A stretch of 46,458 nt of DNA, taken from positions 1 to 46,458 of the forward strand of contig UQIH01000020.1 in assembly GCA_900541145.1 (NCBI GenBank), given 5' to 3'. The notes beneath the pieces were generated by a model that was not told the DNA's origin, ran no database searches, and worked only from the letters and a program-made list of their open reading frames with translations. This document shows positions 7,699 through 14,562 of this stretch, one piece after another. Origin of the DNA: an uncultured Collinsella sp. (GTDB taxonomy: Bacteria > Actinomycetota > Coriobacteriia > Coriobacteriales > Coriobacteriaceae). The position numbers and the translations under genes were made by a program. Position 1 is the stretch's first letter; every line of letters starts with the position of its first letter.

Positions 7699-8229
7699 AT
7701 GAATATCGTTGTATTGAGTGGTAGCCCGCGCAAGGGCGCCAATACCGACACCATGGTCGAGGCGTTTGCCGAGACCGCGCGCGAGGCCGGCCATACGGTC
7801 GAGGTCATCCGCGTTGCCGGCAAAAAGATCGCTGGTTGCCTGGGGTGCCAGTACTGCTTTACCCATGAGGGCACTTGCGTGCAGAAGGATGACATGGCCG
7901 ACGTGATCGAGTCGCTGAAAGGCGCCGATATGGTTGTCTTCGCCTCGCCTATCTACTGGTTTGATATCACTGCGCAGGAGAAGGCCGCCATCGACCGCCT
8001 GTACGCCTTCGGTGCTACAGGCTTCCCGTTCACCAAGACGGCCCTTTTGCTCGATAGCCACAGCGAGGGCGTCTATGATGCGGCGATTGCTATGTACAGG
8101 GCCACATGCGCGTACTGCAAGTGGGAGGACCAGGGCATTGTCACCATCAGCGGCATGACCGAGCGCGACAGCATGGCCTCCTCGCCCAAGTTGGAAGAGG
8201 TGCGAGAGCTCGCTCGCAAGCTCGCCTAA
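7699..8229 (+). CDS. NAD(P)H-dependent FMN reductase / iron-sulfur-flavoprotein-like oxidoreductase
   Basis: 176 residues of flavodoxin-like fold. The N-terminal phosphate-binding loop VLSGSPRKGANT and the ASPIYWFDI segment bind FMN. A GCLGCQYCF...GTC cysteine cluster (residues about 47-60) is the pattern seen in the NADPH-dependent FMN reductase / iron-sulfur flavoprotein group, although cluster binding here is unproven. Start: AAGGAGGGAG lies 7 bases before the ATG. It is a single-gene unit followed by a long inverted repeat. The likely role is cytosolic flavin-dependent reduction of quinones, nitro compounds or other small acceptors; the substrate cannot be told from sequence. Confidence 0.85.
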   Translation: MNIVVLSGSPRKGANTDTMVEAFAETAREAGHTVEVIRVAGKKIAGCLGCQYCFTHEGTCVQKDDMADVIESLKGADMVVFASPIYWFDITAQEKAAIDRLYAFGATGFPFTKTALLLDSHSEGVYDAAIAMYRATCAYCKWEDQGIVTISGMTERDSMASSPKLEEVRELARKLA

Positions 8230-8239
8230 GGACAAGAAG

Positions 8240-8311
8240 AACGCATGGCAATCGGTGCTGGTGGAAAATGCTTGCTATTCTTACCAAGAGGAATGCTGAT
8301 TGCCATGCGTT
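8240..8311. repeat. 72-base inverted repeat downstream of the flavodoxin gene
   Basis: AACGCATGGCAAT (8240-8252) is exactly repeated in inverse at 8299-8311, enclosing 46 bases. There is no T-run, so simple intrinsic termination is doubtful. It may be a small mobile-repeat remnant or a processed hairpin. Confidence 0.6.
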
Positions 8312-8338
8312 GATGCTTCCGCGGACAATTCCGGCGTG

Positions 8339-8815
8339 CTAAAACGCCTTCTCGTTCAAGAATTCCCTGAACGCGGGAATGTCAAAGCCAACGAGACCAC
8401 GCCCGCGCTCTCCAATGACGCCGTCCTCCAGGAGGCGGCGTTTGTATTGGCTTGCGTAGTTGCTGGCGACGCCCATGCGTTTGGCTATCTCCGAGACCCT
8501 GCTGGGGCCAGAATCGGGCAGCATCGCGAGTAAAAACTCAATGTCTTTATCGGAAAGCTCTCGATAGGTCGTTTCGAGAGAAGCCCGACGTCATGCTTCT
8601 CGAGTTGCCTGAAGACGCCATTCATGCCCGTGCGCCAGTTACCCTGAGTCTCCTGAGCATATGTCCAATCGATGCCGACTGGCTCAATCTGAACGCCGCT
8701 TATGCACGCGCGAGACTATGAGAGGCGGCTATCTGCCGCTTCTTTGGTTCGCTCGATAATATCTTCGAGCATGCCTGGCATGGCGGAGACATTTGCTGCG
8801 ATCCATGGTGGCCCC
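8339..8815 (-). pseudogene. Decayed ATP-binding protein with C-terminal winged helix
   Basis: Reading leftward, three pieces of one protein family follow one another. First comes an N-side piece (PWIAANVSAMPGMLEDIIERT) ending in an in-frame TAG at 8716-8718. Next is SGVQIEPVGIDWTYAQ to FRQLEKHDVGLL. Then, after a frame change at about 8560-8580, TTYRELSDKDIEFLLAML followed by a helix-turn-helix (VSEIAKRMGVASNYASQYKR) and a natural C-terminus. In intact relatives known from Coriobacteriia, as I recall them, a Walker A domain precedes and roughly 200 residues lie between the second and third pieces. So this copy has lost its N-terminus and middle and carries a nonsense codon. It cannot make a working ATPase. 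Confidence 0.8.
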
Positions 8816-8823
8816 TTTGCAGG

Positions 8824-8889
8824 TTTTGCTAGTTTTTGCAACTTTTGCTAGTTTTTGCAACTTTTGCTAATTTTTGCAAGTTTTGCTAA
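8824..8889. repeat. 19-base tandem repeat, about 3.5 copies
   Basis: The unit TTTTGCTAGTTTTTGCAAC occurs at 8824-8842 and 8843-8861, with a two-base variant at 8862-8880 and a partial copy at 8881-8889. It directly abuts the truncated start of the decayed ATPase gene. The unit contains two spaced TTTTGC(T/A)A words, so it might be a protein-binding array or a slippage product. Confidence 0.85.
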
Positions 8890-8960
8890 CGGTTTAACAT
8901 GTCTTGTGCCGCGGGATTGCAGGAGTGAAAAACGGGGATTCCTATTATTCCGACTACGTT

Positions 8961-9011
8961 GCAACGAGCGGGGCCCGGAGCGCGATGTTGCTGCGCTCCG
9001 GGCCCCGTTGC
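8961..9011 (-). terminator. Very stable GC-rich hairpin downstream of the topoisomerase genes
   Basis: GGGGCCCGGAGCGC (8970-8983) pairs perfectly with GCGCTCCGGGCCCC (8993-9006), extended by GCAAC/GTTGC at the base. It lies 35 bases past the stop of the leftward topoisomerase A gene. The T-run is weak, but position and stability suggest the transcript end. Confidence 0.65.
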
Positions 9012-9045
9012 ATTGTAAAACCATGACGGTTTGGCTGCCGTCGTC

Positions 9046-11286
9046 CTAGTCAAACAGACTCGGCATGTCGTTTTCTTTCATGAGGGCACCGGCGGAGGGC
9101 AGACTCTGCGCGGTGAACTTCTCGGCCGAGACGCCGCCGCCAAGGATCTCTTCGGTTGTGCCGACGGTGGTGACCGAGCGGCCCTTCTTGGCCGTAAAGG
9201 CCTGGACACCCTGCGTGTTGGTAGTCGTCTTGGTCTTGAGCAGCGACGTGTTGAAGTTCATCAGGCGGTAGTCGCTCGAGACCAGCGCGATGTCGCGATC
9301 TTCCTTGAGCACCTGGGCATACAGCAGCTTGCTGCCACCGTAGATGGCGTTCTTGAGGCGCTTGCGGTTGGTTTTGGTGACGTATCCAGAAAGCGCGACG
9401 CGCACCACGCGGCCGTTCTCAAAGACGAACAACACGTCGGCCTTGTAGTCCTCGGGGTCGATGACCCAGATGACACTCTCGTCGGGTTCCATCTCAAGAT
9501 CGGTCGGCAGGTACGAGCCCAGCTGGGCCGACTTGGTATCCTCAAACGCCGCAACCTTGCACTTGTACACCTGGCTCTTGTTGGTAAAGACCAGCAATTC
9601 GTGGGTGTTGGAGGACGGAAACTCGATAAAGGGCTTGTCGCCGTCCTTGTACTTGAGCGTGGTAGCCTTCTTGAGTACGCGGTCCGTCATCTTCTTAAGA
9701 TAGCCATCGCGCGAGAGCATGATGGTAACCGGATACTCCTCGACCTCGGGCTCCAGGCTTACCTCGATAACCTCATGGGGCTCGATCCTACCCGTGCGGC
9801 GCGGCATCACGTACTTCTTGTTGACCGCGGCCAGCTCGTCGCTGATGACCTTCTTGATGTTGTCTTCGCTCGAGAGAATCTCCTCATGCTCGGCAATCTC
9901 GCCCTCAAGCTTGGCAATGTCCTTGGTGCGGTTGAGGATGTACTCCTCGTTGATGTTGCGGAGCTTAAGCTCGGCAACAAACTCGGCCTGGGTCTCGTCG
10001 ATGTCGAAGCCGCGCATAAGGTTGGGTACGACCTCGGCCTCGAGCTTGGTGCCACGGATGATGGCGATCGCCTTGTCGATGTCGAGCAGGATTGCCTCGA
10101 GGCCGTGCAGCAGGTGCAGGCGCTCGGACTTTTTGCCCAGGTCAAAGTTAATGCGGCGGCGTGTGGACTCAATACGCCACTTGACCCACTCGTGCAGAAT
10201 CTGGCGCACGCCCATAACACGGGGATAGCCGTCGACGAGCACGTTGAAGTTGCACGAGAACGAATCCTGCAGCGTGGTCGAGCGATAGAGCTTGGCCATG
10301 AGCTTGTCGGGGTCGACGCCACGCTTAAGGTCGATGGCGATGCGCAGGCCCGAGAGGTCGGTCTCGTCGCGGATGTCGGCAATCTCCTTGACCTTGCCCT
10401 CTTTGGAGAGCTTGACGATGCGCTCGATGATGACATCGGTCTTGGTGGTGTAGGGAATCTCGTACACCTCGATAATGCGCTCTTCGGGAATCCAGCGCCA
10501 GCGGGAGCGAATCTGGAAGCTGCCAAGGCCGGTCTCGACAATCTTTTCCATCTCCTCGCGGCGGTAGATGATCTCGCCGCCGGTCGAGAAGTCGGGCATG
10601 GGCATATACTCAAGCAGGTCGCAGCCAGGATCCTGCAGGTAGTGCATGGTGGCGGTGCAGACCTCGTTGAGGTTGAAACCGCAGATGTCGGACGCCATGG
10701 CGACGCCGATGCCCTTATTGGCCGAGACGAGGATGTTCGGGAACGTGGTGGGCAGCAGGCGCGGCTCCTTCATGGCACCGTCGTAGCTGTCGACGAAGTC
10801 GACCGGGTCCTTGTCGATGTCCTTGAAGATCTCGGCACTGATGGGGGAGAGCTTGGCTTCGGTATAACGCGAGGCGGCGTAGCTCAGGTCGCCCGAATAG
10901 TACTTGCCAAAGTTGCCCTTCGACTCCACGAAGGGGGCGAGCAGCGCCTCGTTGCCGGTGGCCAGGCGCACCATCGTCTCGTAGATCGCGGCATCGCCGT
11001 GCGGGTTGAGCTTCATGGTCTGGCCCACGATGTTGGCGCTCTTCTGGCGCTCGCCCTTGAGCAGACCCATCTTGTACATGGTGTAGAGCAGCTTGCGGTG
11101 CGAGGGCTTAAAGCCGTCGATCTCGGGGAACGCACGCGAGACGTTGACGCTCATGGCGTAGGGCATGTAGTTGACCTCGAGCGTCTGCGTGATCGGCTGA
11201 TCGGTGACCTCGGAGTGCAGGCCGATGACGTTCTCGGCGTTAACCTGCTTTTTCTTTGGCTGGTTCTTCGTCTTCTTCTTTGCCAC
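9046..11286 (-). CDS. Type IIA DNA topoisomerase subunit A (ParC/GyrA-like, second-type)
   Basis: 746 residues. A Lys-rich N-terminus precedes the breakage-reunion domain, with the active-site Tyr in AASRYTEAKLSP and the quinolone-region motif NPHGDAAIYETMVRLA. A coiled-coil/tower region and a C-terminal beta-propeller follow. I find no clear GyrA box (QRRGGKG), which argues for a decatenating topo IV-like or specialised enzyme rather than gyrase. At the positions equivalent to Ser83/Asp87 of E. coli GyrA it carries Ala and Glu. It is transcribed after the subunit B gene with a 45-base gap and so forms an A2B2 complex with it. Function: ATP-driven double-strand passage during chromosome segregation. 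Whether it is the cell's only type IIA enzyme cannot be told here; canonical gyrase is probably elsewhere. Confidence 0.9.
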   Translation of the reverse strand: MAKKKTKNQPKKKQVNAENVIGLHSEVTDQPITQTLEVNYMPYAMSVNVSRAFPEIDGFKPSHRKLLYTMYKMGLLKGERQKSANIVGQTMKLNPHGDAAIYETMVRLATGNEALLAPFVESKGNFGKYYSGDLSYAASRYTEAKLSPISAEIFKDIDKDPVDFVDSYDGAMKEPRLLPTTFPNILVSANKGIGVAMASDICGFNLNEVCTATMHYLQDPGCDLLEYMPMPDFSTGGEIIYRREEMEKIVETGLGSFQIRSRWRWIPEERIIEVYEIPYTTKTDVIIERIVKLSKEGKVKEIADIRDETDLSGLRIAIDLKRGVDPDKLMAKLYRSTTLQDSFSCNFNVLVDGYPRVMGVRQILHEWVKWRIESTRRRINFDLGKKSERLHLLHGLEAILLDIDKAIAIIRGTKLEAEVVPNLMRGFDIDETQAEFVAELKLRNINEEYILNRTKDIAKLEGEIAEHEEILSSEDNIKKVISDELAAVNKKYVMPRRTGRIEPHEVIEVSLEPEVEEYPVTIMLSRDGYLKKMTDRVLKKATTLKYKDGDKPFIEFPSSNTHELLVFTNKSQVYKCKVAAFEDTKSAQLGSYLPTDLEMEPDESVIWVIDPEDYKADVLFVFENGRVVRVALSGYVTKTNRKRLKNAIYGGSKLLYAQVLKEDRDIALVSSDYRLMNFNTSLLKTKTTTNTQGVQAFTAKKGRSVTTVGTTEEILGGGVSAEKFTAQSLPSAGALMKENDMPSLFD

Positions 11287-11331
11287 GATTTCCTCTTGAA
11301 CTTCTTATGGGCCGTCGTTATCGATTTGCTG

Positions 11332-13329
11332 CTATTGCAGGTCCAGCTGGTCCAGGTATTCCTTGCCGTGCTCGGAGATATGGCGCTTGCGGCCTGCCTC
11401 GTCGTTGCCCAGCAACAGATTGAACATGGTTTCCATCTTGGTGACGTCCTCGGGCTCCACCTTGATCAGGCGGCGCGTCTCGGGGTTCATGGTGGTGAGC
11501 CACATCATGTCCGGGTCGTTCTCACCAAGACCCTTGGAGCGGTTGATGGAACACTTCTGGTCGCCGATCTCCTTGAGGATGCCGTTCTTCTCGAGCTCGG
11601 TGTAAGCAAAGTAGGTCTTCTCTTTGCAGTTGATCTCGTAGAGCGGAGACTCGGCGATATACACGTAGCCCTCGTCGATGAGCGTGGGCACCAGGCGGTA
11701 GAGCATGGTGAGCACGAGCGTGCGAATGTGGTAACCGTCGACGTCGGCGTCCGTACAGATGATGACCTTGTTCCAGTTGAGGTTGTCCAGATCGAAGGCG
11801 CCAAGGTTCTTGATGCGCTTGTCTTTGATCTCCACGCCGCAGCCCAGCACGCGCATGAGGTCCATGATGATGTCGGACTTAAAGATGCGCGGGTAGTCCT
11901 CCTTCAGGCAGTTGAGGATCTTACCGCGGACGGGCATAACGCCCTGGAACTCGGCATCGCGCGAGGTGCGAATGGCGCCTGCTGCCGAGTCGCCCTCTAC
12001 GATGTAAATCTCGCGACGGCTCTTGTCCTTGGAGCGGCAGTCGATGAACTTCTGCACGCGGTTGGCCATGTCGGTCTTTTGCTGCAGGTTGGTCTTGATG
12101 CTCTGGCGCGTCTTCTCGGCATTCTCGCGCGAGCGCTTGTTGATGAGCACCTGCTCCATGATCTTGTTGGCGGCGTCCTTGTTCTCGATCAAGTAGGTCG
12201 AGAGACGCTCCTTAAAGAAAGCCGTCATAGCCTGCTGGATAAAGCGGTTGTTGATGGCCTTCTTGGTCTGGTTCTCGTAGGACGTCTGGGTGGAGAAGCA
12301 GTTGGTCACCAGCACTAGGCAGTCCTGGACGTCCTGCCACTTAATGCCGCTCTCATTTTTGTTGTACTTGCCCTGTTGCTTGATGTAGGCATCGATGGCG
12401 CTAGTGAGGGCGCTGCGGGCAGCCTTCTCGGGCGAGCCGCCGTTCTCGAGCCACGATGAGTTGTGGTAGTACTCCTGCATCATGAAGGTGCGCGAGAAGC
12501 ACATGCACGCGGTGATTTTTACGTTGTAGTCGGGCAGGTCCTCGCGGTCGCGACCGCGACGGTCGGCCTCGATAAAGAAGGGCTCGGTAAGGTAGTCGGT
12601 ACCGACCTTCTCGAGCACGTAGTCCTCGATGCCCTTGGGGTAGCAAAAGTCCTCTTCGGAAAACTCGCCATCGTCGCCCTCAATGCGCAGGCGGAAGGTC
12701 ACGTTGGCGTTGACCACGGCCTGACGGCGCATGGTCTCGCGATACCAATCGTGGGGAATGCTAATCGAGGTAAAGACCTCAAGATCGGGGCGCCACTTGA
12801 TAGTGGTGCCGGTGCGGTTCTCGTCGCTAGGCTCAATCTCGAGTGCCTTCTTTTTGGCGCCGACGACCTTGCCCTTCTTAAAGTGTAAGGAGTACTTGTT
12901 GCCGTCACGCCAGACGGTGACGTCCATGTACTCGGAAGCGTACTGGGTCGCGCACGAGCCCAGGCCGTTGGTGCCGAGCGAGAAATCGTAGTCGCCGCCC
13001 TGGTTGTTGTTATACTTGCCGCCGGCATAGAGCTCGCAAAAGACAAGTTCCCAGTTAAAGCGTTTCTCGGAGGGGTTCCAGTCGAGCGGGCAGCCGCGGC
13101 CGTTGTCCTCTACCTGAATGGAACCATCGCGAAAGGCGGTAAGGGTGATGAGCTTGCCGTAGCCCTGGCGCGCCTCGTCAACGGCGTTGGACAGGATCTC
13201 GAAGGCGGCATGCGCGCAACCGTCGAGCCCGTCCGAGCCAAAGATAACGGCGGGGCGCAGGCGTACGCGCTCCTCGTCCTTGAGCTGGCGGATACTGTCG
13301 TTACCATAGTTTGCGGTGTTTTTTGCCAT
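11332..13329 (-). CDS. Type IIA DNA topoisomerase subunit B (ParE/GyrB-like, divergent)
   Basis: 665 residues. The GHKL ATPase domain has FEILSNAVDEA (catalytic Glu and Mg-binding Asn kept, but Ser where gyrases have Asp), DNGRG and a modified ATP-lid GTNGLGS instead of GLHGVGA. A transducer domain follows, then TOPRIM with VEGDSAAG, MPVRGKILN and TDADVDGYHIRT, then the C-terminal SKGLGENDPDMMW block. The N-terminal motif reads RPAVIFGSDG rather than the canonical RPGMYIGST. These changes place it in the second, divergent GyrB/ParE group rather than the housekeeping gyrase. It is the first gene of a two-gene operon. Upstream lies a 37-base hairpin and the start region of the divergent XRE gene. 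Confidence 0.92.
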   Translation of the reverse strand: MAKNTANYGNDSIRQLKDEERVRLRPAVIFGSDGLDGCAHAAFEILSNAVDEARQGYGKLITLTAFRDGSIQVEDNGRGCPLDWNPSEKRFNWELVFCELYAGGKYNNNQGGDYDFSLGTNGLGSCATQYASEYMDVTVWRDGNKYSLHFKKGKVVGAKKKALEIEPSDENRTGTTIKWRPDLEVFTSISIPHDWYRETMRRQAVVNANVTFRLRIEGDDGEFSEEDFCYPKGIEDYVLEKVGTDYLTEPFFIEADRRGRDREDLPDYNVKITACMCFSRTFMMQEYYHNSSWLENGGSPEKAARSALTSAIDAYIKQQGKYNKNESGIKWQDVQDCLVLVTNCFSTQTSYENQTKKAINNRFIQQAMTAFFKERLSTYLIENKDAANKIMEQVLINKRSRENAEKTRQSIKTNLQQKTDMANRVQKFIDCRSKDKSRREIYIVEGDSAAGAIRTSRDAEFQGVMPVRGKILNCLKEDYPRIFKSDIIMDLMRVLGCGVEIKDKRIKNLGAFDLDNLNWNKVIICTDADVDGYHIRTLVLTMLYRLVPTLIDEGYVYIAESPLYEINCKEKTYFAYTELEKNGILKEIGDQKCSINRSKGLGENDPDMMWLTTMNPETRRLIKVEPEDVTKMETMFNLLLGNDEAGRKRHISEHGKEYLDQLDLQ

Positions 13330-13461
13330 ACTCGCTCTCTCGGTGCTCCTTTGCTGCGTTTAAGTCATATAGATAGTCAAGGTAGCATAGCCCAGCCCAC
13401 AGGCGATTCCAACCAACACGAAATCCATCGAACAATCGTTCGGAGTACGATGGAGATTCGT

Positions 13462-13498
13462 TTACTCGGACAAAACCGAGTCGGTTCTGTCCGAGTAA
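13462..13498. repeat. 37-base near-perfect hairpin / palindrome
   Basis: TTACTCGGACA (13462-13472) is inverted at 13488-13498. Inside it a second stem AACCG/CGGTT (13474-13478 with 13482-13486) closes on AGT. There is no T-run on either side, so it is more likely an operator, a processed RNA hairpin or a repeat element than a terminator. Confidence 0.65.
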
Positions 13499-13537
13499 GG
13501 TTGAATAGCGAATCGAAATTGTTATGTCTGCACAGCG

Positions 13538-13628
13538 ATGACAGACATGGTTTTCATAATGACAGATATAGTTGACATCTTCTGATAGATGCAATATATT
13601 TCTGTCATGTTGCAACGGATATCTGTCC
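13538..13628. promoter_or_regulatory. Array of ATGACAGA operator-like sites
   Basis: ATGACAGA occurs at 13538-13545 and 13559-13566, its inverse TCTGTCAT at 13601-13608, and a variant ATCTGTCC at 13621-13628, 21 bases before the XRE start. Four related half-sites in about 90 bases upstream of a small HTH gene suggest autoregulation by that protein. Confidence 0.5.
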
Positions 13629-13648
13629 ATTACTACGAAAGGAACTCC

Positions 13649-13879
13649 ATGCCGGGCAAAAGGAACCTACGCATGAAGGCGGCGCGCGCGGCGGTTGGCC
13701 TTTCGCAAGCTGACCTGGCCGAGGCCGTGGGCGTTACGCGCCAGACCATCGGCCTGATCGAGGCGGGCGGCTACAACCCCACGCTCAATTTGTGCGTGGC
13801 AATCTGTAAAGCGCTACGCGTTACGTTGAACGACTTGTTTTGGGAAGACGAGAGCGACGTCGACCCTGACGCTCTTTAG
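13649..13879 (+). CDS. Small XRE-family (Cro/CI-type) transcriptional regulator
   Basis: 76 residues, almost all one helix-turn-helix domain: MKAARAAVGLSQADLAEAVG, VTRQTIGLIEAGGYNP, then LCVAICKALRVTLNDLFW. This is the compact regulator type that usually controls an adjacent membrane protein gene. The start at 13649 is chosen because GAAAGGA lies 5-6 bases upstream and the protein then begins just before the HTH; the frame is open 20 codons further up. The next gene starts 9 bases after its stop with its own Shine-Dalgarno, so the two form an operon. The array of ATGACAGA sites upstream probably binds this protein. Confidence 0.88.
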   Translation: MPGKRNLRMKAARAAVGLSQADLAEAVGVTRQTIGLIEAGGYNPTLNLCVAICKALRVTLNDLFWEDESDVDPDAL

Positions 13880-13888
13880 GAGTTCGCT

Positions 13889-14473
13889 ATGAAATTTGAA
13901 GATTTAAAACTCGTGCAAAAGTGGCGTGAATATGCCGGCCCAAAGGATGAGCGCCTGGAGGCCGAGAGCGCGAAGATCTACAAGATTGGTTTCGTGCTGC
14001 TTTCGTTTGGCATGTTGATGATCTTTTTCTACCAGTTTATAGCTCGACAGGTTGCGTGGGTTCACAGCGACGCCAGTGAAATGCCGCATGGCTTTGCAAC
14101 GCCGTTCGAGGCAGCCATGTATTTGTGGCTCGTTCTCGTGATGTTGATTTGCGCAGGACTGCAAACGCGGAAGGGCTATGTCGATACCAATCGTTTTGGG
14201 CAAACCGAGCATCTTCCTGTTGGATATTTCCTGCTTGTCAGCGGTCTTAGCGGCGCCGCGTTCGCTCTTGTTATTGCCGCAATGCGCTGTATCGCTGAGG
14301 CGCAGATCGTACCGCTCGAAAGCGTCTTTTGGTTGGCGAACCTGGCCACGGGCGTGTTCTGCGGTGCGACGATTTTCGCGGCCACGTTTGCTGCCCTGTG
14401 CGCAACGTTTTTCACGGCGAAAAGACGCCGTGCCAAGCTCGAGGCAGAACTCGACTCCTCTGACGACATCTAA
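13889..14473 (+). CDS. Four-helix membrane protein of an XRE-linked pair (DUF6773-like?)
   Basis: 194 residues with a cytoplasmic N-terminus containing KDERLEAESAKIYKIG and four hydrophobic segments (about 30-52, 76-96, 112-135, 147-175), then a basic/acidic cytoplasmic tail. The DERxxxExxKIYK pattern before the first helix recalls the DUF6773-type membrane proteins found with small XRE regulators; that name is tentative. TAGGAG precedes the ATG, and the gene is coupled to the regulator. No enzymatic motif is visible, and function is unknown. A terminator follows. Confidence 0.7.
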   Translation: MKFEDLKLVQKWREYAGPKDERLEAESAKIYKIGFVLLSFGMLMIFFYQFIARQVAWVHSDASEMPHGFATPFEAAMYLWLVLVMLICAGLQTRKGYVDTNRFGQTEHLPVGYFLLVSGLSGAAFALVIAAMRCIAEAQIVPLESVFWLANLATGVFCGATIFAATFAALCATFFTAKRRRAKLEAELDSSDDI

Positions 14474-14478
14474 TGCGT

Positions 14479-14514
14479 AATGGGCTGGCTCTGGGTATCC
14501 AGAACCAGCCCATT
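14479..14514. terminator. Terminator after the membrane protein gene, probably bidirectional
   Basis: AATGGGCTGG (14479-14488) pairs with CCAGCCCATT (14505-14514), with an inner CTGG/CCAG stem. It separates the rightward membrane protein gene from the convergent surface protein gene. Confidence 0.75.
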
Positions 14515-14562
14515 TGATGTTCGATGAGCCGAGTCGGCGTCTCTCGCAAAGGTAACTGAGAG

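Larger units (their letters stand above)
13330..13648. other. Divergent intergenic region between topoisomerase and XRE genes
   Basis: No gene supported; a leftward 109-codon frame here shows no recognisable protein. It holds the 37-base hairpin at 13462-13498 and the ATGACAGA array at 13538-13628, and must contain the promoters for both directions. Confidence 0.5.

Noticed and set aside
8824..8889. CRISPR array
   Set aside because: The repeats are contiguous 19-base units without spacers and no cas gene is near.
9031..12318. 1095-codon plus-strand open frame opposite both topoisomerase genes
   Set aside because: Despite its length it mirrors the codon pattern of two well-recognised genes (Leu/Val/His/Asp-rich antisense reading), starts and stops without relation to signals, and shows no domain.
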